Assembly: GCF_900100015.1 (NCBI RefSeq)
Contig: NZ_FNDD01000001.1
Coordinates: 248,001 to 312,000 of the forward strand
DNA from: Vibrio xiamenensis
GTDB taxonomy: Bacteria > Pseudomonadota > Gammaproteobacteria > Enterobacterales > Vibrionaceae
Reading direction: 5' to 3'
Length of the DNA: 64,000 bases
This document shows, one piece after another, positions 9,795 to 18,837 of this stretch; position 1 is the first letter of the stretch; each line of letters opens with the position of its first letter. The notes under the pieces are model-generated. The model was given only the letters and a program-made list of their open reading frames with translations, did no database searches and was not told where the DNA came from. Made by a program: the position numbers and the translations under genes.

Positions 9795-10808
9795 ATGTTC
9801 AATAAATCAGCGGTGGCGCTAGGTGTTTCATTCATGCTTTCCGGGTGTATTAGTACAGGACCTGATGCGGTTTGTACTCCGGATACTACGGTTCCGATTG
9901 CTTCGGCAGAAGTACCAGCAACGTCAAACGAAGATAAGAAAGTTATTGTTTTACCGGTGGATTTTGAGTTTAAAGATTCAGCGAAAGGTAAATTGCAAAC
10001 CGTTATTCGTAATTCACTAGAAAGCCATGTAACCAGTACTGGTACCCATCTGGTTGACCGTAAATTGGCGAACAAACTTAAAGGCGAAATCAAACTAGCG
10101 GAGCAAAGTGGCCGTTACAATAGTAAAGGGGTGCCAATCGCTGATTACGCGGTACTGACTGAGGTCACCAGCAGCGATTTATCTAAGAGCCATGATAAAG
10201 CTTACAGCTACAAAAACAAAAAAGGCGAAACGGTTAACGTTCCAGCGAAATGTTCGTATGAAGTTGATGTGACCGCGGTTGTCAAAGTCGTCAGCTTACC
10301 GGATATGGGCTTAGTTAAACGCATTGAGCTTTCAGGTGATCACTCTTTTACCACTGAAACTAGCAACTCCAGCTGCCCAATTTCTGAAGCGCAATACCAA
10401 GGCCTTGCCAGCAAAGCTGGTGAAGAAGCCTCTGAACATAACAACGAAATCAAAACGTTACTTGCCGCTAAAGCTTCAATTCTTGAACTGCGCCAATGTG
10501 AAGCTGGCAATATGGTAAAAATTGCAATTGGTTCTGATAAGAACGTTCAACCGAACGATACCGTCGCATTCTCAACCATTATGAAAAACTCTGAGGGTGA
10601 GCTAGAAACTTTCGCTGTTGGTGAAGGTGAGGTTGTGAATATTCCAAACCACGGCATCAAAGCGAAATATTCTTGGGTTGGTATCGACGAAGAAACCGCA
10701 TTGAAAGTTCGTAAAGGTGATGTCGCGCAAATCGTACCTAAGAAGTGTACTAGTCTGTTGGATTTAGAATGCCAAGCGAAAGGTTTTGGCGAGCAATTGG
10801 GATTGTAA
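9795..10808 (+). CDS. CsgG-like outer-membrane lipoprotein
   Basis: A 337-residue predicted lipoprotein with lipobox LSGC near residue 18. After a short linker it has a CsgG/FlgO-like segment (KKVIVLPVDFEFKDSAKGKLQTVIRNSLESHV ... THLVDRKLANKLKGE), the layout of envelope proteins that assemble at the outer membrane. Cysteines near 166 and 201, and near 249 and 324-331, could form disulfides. The ATG at 9795 was chosen because GGAG lies nine bases before it and the lipobox is then correctly placed; upstream ATGs at 9744 and 9780 overlap or crowd the previous gene. Function is unknown; a multi-lipoprotein complex with its neighbours is inferred. Confidence 0.65.
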   Translation: MFNKSAVALGVSFMLSGCISTGPDAVCTPDTTVPIASAEVPATSNEDKKVIVLPVDFEFKDSAKGKLQTVIRNSLESHVTSTGTHLVDRKLANKLKGEIKLAEQSGRYNSKGVPIADYAVLTEVTSSDLSKSHDKAYSYKNKKGETVNVPAKCSYEVDVTAVVKVVSLPDMGLVKRIELSGDHSFTTETSNSSCPISEAQYQGLASKAGEEASEHNNEIKTLLAAKASILELRQCEAGNMVKIAIGSDKNVQPNDTVAFSTIMKNSEGELETFAVGEGEVVNIPNHGIKAKYSWVGIDEETALKVRKGDVAQIVPKKCTSLLDLECQAKGFGEQLGL

Positions 10809-10811
10809 GCG

Positions 10812-11411
10812 ATGAAAAAAACACTATTAGCTGTTACTTCGTTGTCGCTATTGGCGGCATGTTCAAGTACTCAAACGGTTGAACAAGCGCAGCAATTCGC
10901 GCCATGTACCTTCCCGGATTCGCCGACTTCAGAAGCGCCAGCTTGGGTCTGTGATGTAATCCCCACCGATCTCGCCGCAGGCGCGCTAGGTTACGCGAAG
11001 AAAAGTGCCGCTGGCATTGGCGTGATGCGCAAAGTTGCCGTGAATGATGCGCGCGTGCAATTGGCGGCTCAATTCCAAACCGACGTCAGCAATATGTTTA
11101 AACAAGCGGTGGAGAGTTCAGTTAACACTTCAACGGAACAAGGCGCAATTGAGAATGTTGTCGAAACATTTGAGAGTGTAACCAAAAATGTGGTGTCGCG
11201 CAGTTTAACGGACAGCAAATTGATTGTGAGCCAAGTTAGCCCTGCTGGTGGACTTTACGTTTTGGTTGGTATGGATAAACAAGCGTATCAAGCCAATATC
11301 AATGAAGTCGTTGATGCAGCAAGCCAAGAGCAAAAGTTATGGCATCAGTTCAATGGTGAGAAAGCCACTGAAGATCTGACTAATGCTCTGAATTCACTCA
11401 AAGCAATGTAA
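10812..11411 (+). CDS. LPP20-family lipoprotein
   Basis: A 199-residue predicted outer-membrane lipoprotein (lipobox LAAC, serine at +2). The body is LPP20-like: PAWVCDVIP, then GALGYAKKSAAGIGVMRKVAVNDARVQLAAQF, and LYVLVGMDKQAYQANINEVV near the end. It starts 3 bases after the CsgG-like gene, so the two are co-translated. A strong terminator follows within 10 bases and closes the three-gene lipoprotein unit. The role is unknown; resemblance to FlgP is at family level only. Confidence 0.75.
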   Translation: MKKTLLAVTSLSLLAACSSTQTVEQAQQFAPCTFPDSPTSEAPAWVCDVIPTDLAAGALGYAKKSAAGIGVMRKVAVNDARVQLAAQFQTDVSNMFKQAVESSVNTSTEQGAIENVVETFESVTKNVVSRSLTDSKLIVSQVSPAGGLYVLVGMDKQAYQANINEVVDAASQEQKLWHQFNGEKATEDLTNALNSLKAM

Positions 11412-11420
11412 TCAATCAAA

Positions 11421-11453
11421 AAAGAAGGAGGCGTTGCTCTCCTTCTTTTTTTG
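11421..11453 (+). terminator. Terminator of lipoprotein cluster
   Basis: A 10-bp stem (AAAGAAGGAG / CTCCTTCTTT) with an 8-base loop is followed by a T run. It lies just before the transglycosylase gene. Confidence 0.92.
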
Positions 11454-11468
11454 TGGCTAGGAATATCT

Positions 11469-13190
11469 ATGCGCTTACACAAACGACATTTAGTCGCGAT
11501 GACACTCGCAGGCCTTTTATCTGCGCCGCCCTCTGTGAGTAATGACGCTTTTGATGAGCTAAAAAAGGCGACGCAAAAACCGTCTAAAGAACAACGTTAT
11601 CAAGAGTTTGTTAATTATATTAATGCTCGTTTAGACGAGTACGAATCTTGGCGAGAGCAATACACGAAACAGCTGGATCAAACTCGTCATAGCCAGATTA
11701 GTACCTGGGGCAGTGCTCAGGTCTCTGACAATACCCTCGAAGTTGAATACAGCGCTGACGATACTGTTCGCAAGGTGGTCGACTACGAAAACAACACCAG
11801 TACGATATCCGTGTTGGTTGATGCACAAGCAACACAAGAGCAGATTCAGCAAACGCTAAAACAACATCAGCAACTCACGTTGCAAGATAGCTTAGTCGAT
11901 GCCGAAATTTCACAGCAAGTTGTGGATTATTCTCTCCAGCAACAGAGTGTCGAAAAAGCCTTTATTGTGCAGCAGACTCAAAAGCAGATGAACGAATACG
12001 ACATTCAAGCAGAGCGCTTGATTGCAGCGAAAACCGGGATTCCCGACAAGTTTATCTACCAGCGCGCTCATGCTAAGAAAATGGCGTTGGTCGAAGAAGC
12101 TAAACAGCGTATTGCGGCTATGACTCAGTTGTTTGAGCACAAACGTCAAGAGCTTGGTATCGTTGAGCCTAAGGTTGCACAGTTAGATGCCAATCATGCT
12201 CCTAAGGTTATTGAAGCAGAGACGTCGACGCCTGCCGTTGCCTCGAGAGAAATTGCGGTTGAGGCTAAACCACAATTAGCAAGTGCAGAGTCAGAAAAGA
12301 TTGTACTTCCGGTCGAAAGTGATGCCGTTACAGACAAAACCGCCCAGCTTGAAGCATTCGTTGAACCAGCATCCATGACTAATCTGAATACCTCAGAACC
12401 ACAAACAGTGCAGGCACCACTCGAGGATTTAGCAACTTCTGCTAAAGCGGAGCAAGATGCTTCGCTGGCAAAAACAGCGCCGTTACAAAAAACGCCAGTT
12501 GAGGTGGCGAAAGTTGAAGCGCAAGCGGAAAACACGCCAGAAACGAAGATGCCGATAAAAGTAGCGGCTTTGAGTAACAGCAGTACGCCAGCGGTTAAAA
12601 AGGTGGTGAGCTATAAAATAAGCTTACCGAATAACAGCTTATCTAAACGTGCGAATCAGTATCAGCCATTGGTGTTGCAAGAGAGTGAAAAATGGTCGAT
12701 TGATCCGGCATTGGTGATGGCCATCATGCACAGTGAATCGGCTTTTCGCCCGCAAGCCAAGTCGCATATTCCGGCGTTTGGTTTAATGCAAATTGTGCCA
12801 ACCACTGCGGGTCGTGACGTCAACCGCAAAGTCAATAATCGCGATGAACCTATGCTTGAGGCGGAATTGTATCGTCCTGGGGTCAATGTTGAAGCGGGAA
12901 CGGTATACCTGCACATTCTTGATAGCCAGTATTTAAAGAGCATTACCAACGAGCAAAGCCGCTTGTATTGCACGATTGCGGCATACAACACTGGGGCTGG
13001 TAATGTCGCCAAGGCGTTTAACTCTGATCGCTCGACCAATATTCGTATCGCTGCAAAAGTGATTAATACCATGACCCCAGAGCAAGTGTATCAGCGTCTA
13101 ATTACGCATTTACCTTATGATGAGACCAAGAACTATCTCAAGAAAGTCTCTTCTCGTATTGCCTTATACCAACCCAAAATTGCCATGTAA
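11469..13190 (+). CDS. MltC-like lytic murein transglycosylase
   Basis: This enzyme is predicted to cleave peptidoglycan glycan strands. It has a signal peptide, then an MltC-type N-terminal region (AFDELKKATQKPSKEQRYQEFVNYINARLDEYESW), a long Glu/Ala/Pro/Thr-rich low-complexity linker (about residues 235-385) and a C-terminal SLT domain. The catalytic glutamate is in HSESAF (about 423), followed by AFGLMQIVPTTAG and YNTGAGNV. Unlike E. coli MltC there is no lipobox, and at 573 residues it is far longer because of the linker. The ATG at 11469 follows TAGGA; an earlier in-frame TTG at 11451 lies inside the terminator. A small membrane peptide gene follows after 9 bases. Confidence 0.85.
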   Translation: MRLHKRHLVAMTLAGLLSAPPSVSNDAFDELKKATQKPSKEQRYQEFVNYINARLDEYESWREQYTKQLDQTRHSQISTWGSAQVSDNTLEVEYSADDTVRKVVDYENNTSTISVLVDAQATQEQIQQTLKQHQQLTLQDSLVDAEISQQVVDYSLQQQSVEKAFIVQQTQKQMNEYDIQAERLIAAKTGIPDKFIYQRAHAKKMALVEEAKQRIAAMTQLFEHKRQELGIVEPKVAQLDANHAPKVIEAETSTPAVASREIAVEAKPQLASAESEKIVLPVESDAVTDKTAQLEAFVEPASMTNLNTSEPQTVQAPLEDLATSAKAEQDASLAKTAPLQKTPVEVAKVEAQAENTPETKMPIKVAALSNSSTPAVKKVVSYKISLPNNSLSKRANQYQPLVLQESEKWSIDPALVMAIMHSESAFRPQAKSHIPAFGLMQIVPTTAGRDVNRKVNNRDEPMLEAELYRPGVNVEAGTVYLHILDSQYLKSITNEQSRLYCTIAAYNTGAGNVAKAFNSDRSTNIRIAAKVINTMTPEQVYQRLITHLPYDETKNYLKKVSSRIALYQPKIAM

Positions 13191-13199
13191 GGAAGCATA

Positions 13200-13373
13200 A
13201 TGATTCGATTGATTTTTTTGATCGTGTTAGGAGCGGGTATTGTTATTAGTGTGCAATACCACGAACCATTAATTGAATTTTTTGGCGAGGAGAAGTTTGA
13301 ACAACTTAGCGATGTGATCGCGCCGATCAAAGCCTTTGCCCACGATATGATTGCCGAGTTTAAGGAGTTGTAA
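13200..13373 (+). CDS. Small single-pass membrane protein, 57 aa
   Basis: A short ORF with a ribosome binding site (AAGGAAG) before its ATG. It encodes a hydrophobic N-terminal segment (IRLIFLIVLGAGIVISV) and a polar tail rich in Glu and Phe (EPLIEFFGEEKFEQL). Its stop overlaps the next start as TAATG, strong evidence for coupled translation with the 13373 gene. I do not recognise the family. It may be a small partner of the adjacent membrane-anchored protein. Confidence 0.7.
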   Translation: MIRLIFLIVLGAGIVISVQYHEPLIEFFGEEKFEQLSDVIAPIKAFAHDMIAEFKEL

Positions 13374-14146
13374 TGGATAATATCGAATCGCTCAATCAAC
13401 AAGCCGAACCCGTTACTTCGAGAACTCGGCTAACGCTCAAAGAGCAGTGGGGCAAGCTGATTGCTCTGGTTTCTTTAGTTGCGATTGCACTGGGCAGTTT
13501 TAATGACAGTATGGATGCGCTCGAAAAAATTTACGATTTTTCACTGTCGCAATTTACCGATATTCCTTCCCAAGATAAGTTATCGCAGATTTATATTCGA
13601 GGGTCGTCGGGAGTGTTAGATGAGACATTTGGCGCGCCAATTTACATCAAACGCTCAAGCGCTGGAGACACGATTAAATACTATCGCGATGATCGGTTTA
13701 TTCTTTCCGCAGTGGTTAAAGATGAGGCGATTGCGGCTTACTTGGTGTTTCCATTAGCAGGATTTGCACCTGATACTTCACTTTCTGCTGGTGGAGAGCA
13801 ACTGTTGAATCGTCCATTCAGCGCGCAAGAAAATGTGACCGATTTAAGAGCGTCTCTATCGCGTTCAATTTCTTATTACGTTGAAGAGAATACCGATGGC
13901 GTATTTGGCAACCTTTATACTTCAATCAGTGGTTTCTCTGAATTTGAACAAGAGCTTGCTCCTCAGCAGCGCACGTTATTGACTCGCTTGGTTGATAACT
14001 TGATGCTGGGTGAAGGTATTGTGGAAGCGGCGCAAGATCTCAGAGAAAACTTTACCCCTAACTTTTACGGCTATAACCGTTTAAGCCTAGTGGATATTGA
14101 AGATGCGATTTTAACCAAATCAGAATTTCGTTTGATTCAACCTTAA
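13373..14146 (+). CDS. Membrane-anchored protein of unknown function
   Basis: A 257-residue protein with one transmembrane segment near residues 29-43 (GKLIALVSLVAIALGSF), then an extracytoplasmic-looking domain (SGVLDETFGAPIYIKRSSAGDTIKYYRDDRFILSAVVKDE). The middle, 'ETFGAPI ... YYRDDRFIL', suggests a small-molecule or ligand-sensing fold, but I cannot assign a family with confidence. It is coupled by TAATG to the 57-residue membrane peptide, and a bidirectional terminator follows its stop. The context (lytic transglycosylase upstream) suggests a cell-envelope role, by inference only. Confidence 0.75.
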   Translation: MDNIESLNQQAEPVTSRTRLTLKEQWGKLIALVSLVAIALGSFNDSMDALEKIYDFSLSQFTDIPSQDKLSQIYIRGSSGVLDETFGAPIYIKRSSAGDTIKYYRDDRFILSAVVKDEAIAAYLVFPLAGFAPDTSLSAGGEQLLNRPFSAQENVTDLRASLSRSISYYVEENTDGVFGNLYTSISGFSEFEQELAPQQRTLLTRLVDNLMLGEGIVEAAQDLRENFTPNFYGYNRLSLVDIEDAILTKSEFRLIQP

Positions 14147-14172
14147 TCAAAGTTGAACAGCCACATGCGATA

Positions 14173-14199
14173 AAAAGCCGAGTGTAGTGCTCGGCTTTT
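14173..14199. terminator. Bidirectional terminator
   Basis: A 10-bp stem (AAAAGCCGAG / CTCGGCTTTT) with a 7-base loop lies between convergent genes. A-rich and T-rich flanks allow it to serve both the 13373 gene and the minus-strand esterase. Confidence 0.9.
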
Positions 14200-14229
14200 G
14201 TGATTGTAAATGCAGCAATCTTCGTTAGG

Positions 14230-15744
14230 TTATTCGTCGCTATCAAGCGCGTCGACGATGGCATCGAGATAGGTGAGCATGTCATCCAGCGCAGGTTTAC
14301 CGACGGTGTTAAATACTTCTTGTACATCTGGGGCTGGTTTCCAGTCAAAGTAAGCATGGCTCGCGCCTTCATATTCGACATAGGTGACCTCTTGACCCGC
14401 ATCTTCAAGAGCGGTCGCAAAGGCCTGAACGTTCTCAGTCCCGACAGTTGTGTCTTCTGAACCAACTTGTACATAGTAAGGCGGCAACACTCGCTCGCTG
14501 GCATCTGGAATATTGCTCATCGGCTCGACCGCTGGGTCCATTTCACCAATACCATCACTACTAACAAATGCACCGTAGCTTGGGGCAACCGCAATAATCG
14601 AATCGCTGATTTGAGTTTTTAGGTCTTCAACGCTCATGCCAGAAGGAACATAACTCGGCGAAAAGTAAGAACTGCCAATTTCTCCGGTATAATCGCCATC
14701 ACCAATATAAGGGGCGAGTAGGGCGGTATTAGCCGATAATTGACCGCCAGCGCTGTCACCGGTCAGAATCAAACGGCTTGGATCACCACCATAGACTTCG
14801 GCATTTTCTTGAATGTGGGCAATGGCGCCGTAGACATCTTCCATCATGTCTGCTTTGGTTGGCGCAGGATCATCAAGATCAGTAAGCAAGCGATAATCAA
14901 TACTGGCGACAACATAACGACCACTCTCGGCAAGGTAACGTGCTTGGCCGCGCATAATGTCTTCATTATTTACACTCCAGCCTCCGCCGTGAACAATGAT
15001 GATGATTGGTAAATCGCTTGCTCCCGGCGGCGCATAGACATCGTATTTAAGCGACTTGCTTCCCGGTGTGGCATAGACAACATTCAGGGTTTCTTGTAGC
15101 TCTCCCCAAGTGTCTTCAGCGACAAACCCTGCACCAATGACGTATTTATCTAAATCGCCCCCATAGATTTTAAAGCGTGCGTCATCGGCATCAGTCGTGA
15201 TGGTGTATGGGGAGCTAAATGATTCATCGACATAATCTTCCCAGCCGCTGACGACTTCCATCATTTTGTATACCGAATCGAGGATATAGCCGTCATCGGG
15301 CGTGGCAGTGATGGTAAATTCGGTGCCAAACGCAACCGTATCACCAGAGCTGACTTCCGGCTCTACGGTATATTGACCGTTAGTGGCCTCGGCTAGTTCG
15401 ATTACCACGCCGACATCGTAGTTGGCTTCGAGCGTTTTATCTTCATTCATCACCAGAGTAATACTGGTGTCAGTGGCGCTACTGTCACCGCTCCAACCGC
15501 TAAAAATATAACCGCTATCGGCAGTGGCTGTTATTGTGACTGTTGTGCCTGCCGCATAGCTGTCGGCCTCTGGTGAAACGCTAACGCTACCATTTTCCGA
15601 AGAGATGGTGAGCTGATAGGTATCATCGTAATCGTTACAGGCTGAGATAGTGAATCCCATAAATAGAATCAGAGCGATACGGCTGGCAGCGATGAGCAAC
15701 TCTCTAAGCGGTCGCTGGGCAAAGCGCGTTAATTGCGTGTGCAT
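14230..15744 (-). CDS. Lipoprotein alpha/beta-hydrolase (esterase) with InlB-type repeats
   Basis: A 504-residue exported lipoprotein: signal segment with lipobox ISAC (about residue 35). Two bacterial-repeat domains of the divergent InlB-B type follow (ISSENGSVSVSPEADSY ... FSGWSGDSS, about 48-113; and a second about 115-200). The C-terminal alpha/beta-hydrolase has an oxyanion motif HGGGW, nucleophile serine in GDSAGGQ, and a histidine in GASHAYFDW. It resembles carboxylesterases of the BD-FAE/hormone-sensitive-lipase type. Natural substrate unknown; surface-anchored hydrolysis of an ester, perhaps acetylated polysaccharide, is an inference. Confidence 0.85.
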   Translation of the reverse strand: MHTQLTRFAQRPLRELLIAASRIALILFMGFTISACNDYDDTYQLTISSENGSVSVSPEADSYAAGTTVTITATADSGYIFSGWSGDSSATDTSITLVMNEDKTLEANYDVGVVIELAEATNGQYTVEPEVSSGDTVAFGTEFTITATPDDGYILDSVYKMMEVVSGWEDYVDESFSSPYTITTDADDARFKIYGGDLDKYVIGAGFVAEDTWGELQETLNVVYATPGSKSLKYDVYAPPGASDLPIIIIVHGGGWSVNNEDIMRGQARYLAESGRYVVASIDYRLLTDLDDPAPTKADMMEDVYGAIAHIQENAEVYGGDPSRLILTGDSAGGQLSANTALLAPYIGDGDYTGEIGSSYFSPSYVPSGMSVEDLKTQISDSIIAVAPSYGAFVSSDGIGEMDPAVEPMSNIPDASERVLPPYYVQVGSEDTTVGTENVQAFATALEDAGQEVTYVEYEGASHAYFDWKPAPDVQEVFNTVGKPALDDMLTYLDAIVDALDSDE

Positions 15745-15995
15745 AGTTGATTTCTCCCTTCCTTGTCAGGTGTTTCATGACGAGTCAATATTGGAAGGGC
15801 TTTCGACGTCATGGTTTGCATACTAAACGCTTCCAGCTTGAGAGGTCATTCGCGTTTATACTATGCCGTTTTCAATGGCTGCACTTTTCATCTCGGTGCG
15901 ATTATTTAGCTTTTGGTAGCAAGTGATAAAAGTGTGATAAAGGGCGTGTTGAATCACGATTGGACGAGATTTCAGAGTGTTCAAGGCGAGGAAAT
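15745..15995. other. Intergenic region, no gene seen
   Basis: This separates two minus-strand genes: the esterase (start 15744) and the nucleoside-permease-family gene (end 16045). It should contain the esterase promoter. Nothing else was recognised apart from the inverted repeat listed separately at its right end. Confidence 0.5.
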
Positions 15996-16027
15996 CAAGC
16001 CGCTAGGACGAATCAGCTAGCGGCTTG
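15996..16027 (-). terminator. Probable terminator hairpin of the NUP-family gene
   Basis: An 11-bp perfect stem (CAAGCCGCTAG / CTAGCGGCTTG) with a 10-base loop lies just past the stop at 16045. On the minus strand it lacks a strong T run, so termination may be weak or rely on Rho. Confidence 0.5.
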
Positions 16028-16044
16028 GGCGAGGGAAGTAATCG

Positions 16045-17070
16045 CTATTGAACGCCGTCTTTCCACTGAGCCCAATCGCTGACAATCTTTTCAGCTAGGG
16101 TGTTAGAGACGCGGTACGCGTTGGTCACGGCTGGCATATATCCGCCGGATTTTGATGATAACGACTGGGCTGGCGTTTGTTTTGGCGCTTCGCGATCGAA
16201 GTTGGAACCCGTGCGCATCACAAGCACGCGGCTAAAGTCCAGTTTGCCTGCCTCTGCGCCGCGTTTGAGCGCAGTTAAACTGGCGTTATCTTCCATTTGA
16301 GTGGTGCAGTAGTTGGCTTCGCCGTTGGTTAACATTGACGCGTAGTCTTGCATCGATTTAGCGATCATCGAGCCGTGCCAATAGGTGTCGCTTGACAGTG
16401 TATCGCAAATCGCGACAGTCGGTTTTTGGCTGCCAGGCGTACCTGCTGGGTACTGCTTACGATATTTCTGAGCTTGTTCACCATCGGCCAATTCGACATC
16501 TTTAGTCAGGTTATAGGCTTTTTTTACCAAAGCGTCATTGAGTTTGTAAACTTCAGTTCCTGCGCTCCATTTGGCTTTTTCACCCGGTTTGCTTGCGCCA
16601 AGGGCCAATGCGCCAGATGGCCAATCTTTTGGAATTTGTCTTGAGTCGATTTCGTGAATAAGTCCGCCGTCAATCACATAACGGGCCCAGTTTGCTGAAC
16701 CTAAGGTGGCATCATTGGGATCAACACCGCCGATACCTGAAATGATGAAGTAAGTATTCGTGAGATCTAATTTTGGACTGAGAGCGATAGCGCTCATCGT
16801 ACTTGCTGCATTGGCAAAGCCCATCGCGGTTGTCACCACACAAACATCATCATCGCTACATTTAAGCTCTGGATACTCAGAGCTTAAGCCTGCTAAAGAA
16901 TAGCTATGAGTAAAACGATTGGTGGTTAACCAAGGTTTGGCTTCGCCGCCAAACATAGTCACGATAAGTACTTTAGGCTGAAGAGCGGACGTTGACTCAG
17001 AAGTCGAGAGAGTGGTGGCACAGCCGCTGCTAAGCAGCGCTAATACAAGTGCTAGTGAAGATTTTTTCAT
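16045..17070 (-). CDS. Purine nucleoside permease (NUP) family lipoprotein
   Basis: A 341-residue exported protein of the NUP family, which was named for a yeast purine nucleoside permease but resembles nucleoside phosphorylase-type folds. Motifs include KVLIVTMFGGEAKPWL, VVTTAMGFANAASTM, TYFIISGIGGVDPNDATLGSANWARYVIDGGL, and VMRTGSNFDREAP. The start at 17070 gives a proper signal peptide with lipobox SSGC (MKKSSLALVLALLSSGC); an ATG six codons upstream would place charged residues before it. Likely nucleoside binding or cleavage in the periplasm; not a membrane transporter by sequence. Confidence 0.85.
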   Translation of the reverse strand: MKKSSLALVLALLSSGCATTLSTSESTSALQPKVLIVTMFGGEAKPWLTTNRFTHSYSLAGLSSEYPELKCSDDDVCVVTTAMGFANAASTMSAIALSPKLDLTNTYFIISGIGGVDPNDATLGSANWARYVIDGGLIHEIDSRQIPKDWPSGALALGASKPGEKAKWSAGTEVYKLNDALVKKAYNLTKDVELADGEQAQKYRKQYPAGTPGSQKPTVAICDTLSSDTYWHGSMIAKSMQDYASMLTNGEANYCTTQMEDNASLTALKRGAEAGKLDFSRVLVMRTGSNFDREAPKQTPAQSLSSKSGGYMPAVTNAYRVSNTLAEKIVSDWAQWKDGVQ

Positions 17071-17271
17071 GATTTCCTTATGCTCCAATTTCCTTTAACA
17101 ATCATCTAACCAACAGTGAAAACATCATCTTTAGGTTGAATGGGAGTATTACTATATAGAAAAGGAAATTGAATGAATATATGGAATTTATGAATAGTAA
17201 GGTTTTTTGTAAATCTGACAGCGAGATTTGCTTTTAGACGGTTGGTGAAGAAGGAAATGGAAGAATTAAAT

Positions 17272-17299
17272 AAAAAAGACGCCGATTGGCGTCCTTTTA
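17272..17299 (-). terminator. Terminator of polysaccharide operon
   Basis: A hairpin GACGCC-GATT-GGCGTC, extended by A:T pairs, followed on the minus strand by TTTTTTA. It lies about 65 bases after the pyruvyltransferase stop. Confidence 0.9.
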
Positions 17300-17363
17300 C
17301 TCACCGAGTGATAGCAATATATTGGCTATAATATCGGCGTGCTATTGTGCTGAACTGAGTACG

Positions 17364-18659
17364 TCACACTGAGGCGGTGGCAGTTTGAACAAATTTTACT
17401 TGTTCACATTGGCTGCTGTGAACTTTAGAAAATTCATGTCTAATGACATTTTTACAACGCTCAAATTCAATACTCAGTTTTTCCTGCATCGTTTTTTTCT
17501 CAGAATCAATATTCGATATTTTTTCAAGCACTAACGACTTAAAGTCATCAGTATCAATATCTTTGATTTCAACAGAATACTCAGCCATACCAACTTGATT
17601 CAGGATACCCAGCGATTTGTGCTCATAGTAAATCGCAAAAGCTGGCGTACCAAATCGCATCGACAGGATCGCGCTATGGAGTCTTGTTCCGATAGTCAGT
17701 ACACACTTAGACAGTAGATTACCCAGCTCGACATCGGTAAGCTCTTCCATAACAACCGAGAAGTTTTCACAATCGTCAAGCAAGTGCTTGACACGTAAAG
17801 CCGGTATACGGTCGTCACGGTGATAGCTGTCAAACCCGGTACAGGTCGACATTGCCACGATATTGTAGCCGCTATCGATTAAGAATCTACACAATGAGGC
17901 CATATTTTGCTCATAATCTGACTGTGAAACACCAAGTCTGACATCAAATGGAGCCAAGTCTCGCATAGTGATTGCGATAGTTGGGCGATTTTTAATATAT
18001 TTAGCTTCTAGGTGAGCAATATCTGATGGGTATTTTTCAGGATCAATTAACCATGCAGTATCACTACCTAAAACATAATTACTTTTATTTAGCCCGATTT
18101 CATCTAAGTGTTCTTCGCTGACTGATTCTCTTAATATCAGAGAATCGGTTTTAGCAAAGATTTTGTTTGCTATTTTAGCTACATTGAGATCTTTGAATGG
18201 CCCAACACTGTGGCCAATCATAAGAATAGGTTTCTTTTCTTTTATGGCTACTGCGGCAGCTTCGAATTGACCAATACCATATAAATCAACAAAAAATGAA
18301 CCTCCAACTTGAATGATTAAGTCATACTTTTCTATAAAACTAGCAAATTCAGAATATTGTTTAGGTGTAATTTTTTTGTTATTTAACTTACCGTCAATAT
18401 ATAAAGGCAATAGCCATTTGTTCGATATTCTCTTTTCTAATCTTCCTAGTATTGATCTTGGTCTATTCTTCTCTTTAGCTAATATATCAGGGTAAACGTC
18501 GTTGTCAAAAAACCATTTGGCCCCATCAGCATAACGAGATGTTATATCAATTCTGTATTCTGGATACTCATCATCAATAAAGTCTATTAATCCTCTCAAA
18601 ATTGCCGCATCACCTCTATTTGAGCAGCAGTGGTTACCGACGACTAGTATTTTTTTCAT
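17364..18659 (-). CDS. Polysaccharide pyruvyltransferase family protein (WcaK-like)
   Basis: A 431-residue enzyme predicted to add a pyruvyl ketal from phosphoenolpyruvate to a sugar of an exopolysaccharide. It opens with KILVVGNHCCSNRGDAAILRGL, a family hallmark, and has IIQVGGSFFVDLYG, PILMIGHSVGPF and IGTRLHSAILSMRFGTPAFAIYYEHKS near the C-terminus. It is the last gene of the minus-strand polysaccharide operon. Base composition is AT-rich compared with the housekeeping genes nearby. Confidence 0.9.
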   Translation of the reverse strand: MKKILVVGNHCCSNRGDAAILRGLIDFIDDEYPEYRIDITSRYADGAKWFFDNDVYPDILAKEKNRPRSILGRLEKRISNKWLLPLYIDGKLNNKKITPKQYSEFASFIEKYDLIIQVGGSFFVDLYGIGQFEAAAVAIKEKKPILMIGHSVGPFKDLNVAKIANKIFAKTDSLILRESVSEEHLDEIGLNKSNYVLGSDTAWLIDPEKYPSDIAHLEAKYIKNRPTIAITMRDLAPFDVRLGVSQSDYEQNMASLCRFLIDSGYNIVAMSTCTGFDSYHRDDRIPALRVKHLLDDCENFSVVMEELTDVELGNLLSKCVLTIGTRLHSAILSMRFGTPAFAIYYEHKSLGILNQVGMAEYSVEIKDIDTDDFKSLVLEKISNIDSEKKTMQEKLSIEFERCKNVIRHEFSKVHSSQCEQVKFVQTATASV

Positions 18660-18837
18660 ATAGTTAACTCAATAATAACATATAGTTGCAGGTTCTGAAT
18701 TTAACTTTTATTCAGATTTATAAATTTTCTATGGGCTATATTTTAGATTTAAATTGTAATTTTTAGTTATGAATAGGCAAACTCTTGTTAAACGTTTTGT
18801 TAGCTGATGATTTGAGATTTGGTTGATGGTGTCTAAA

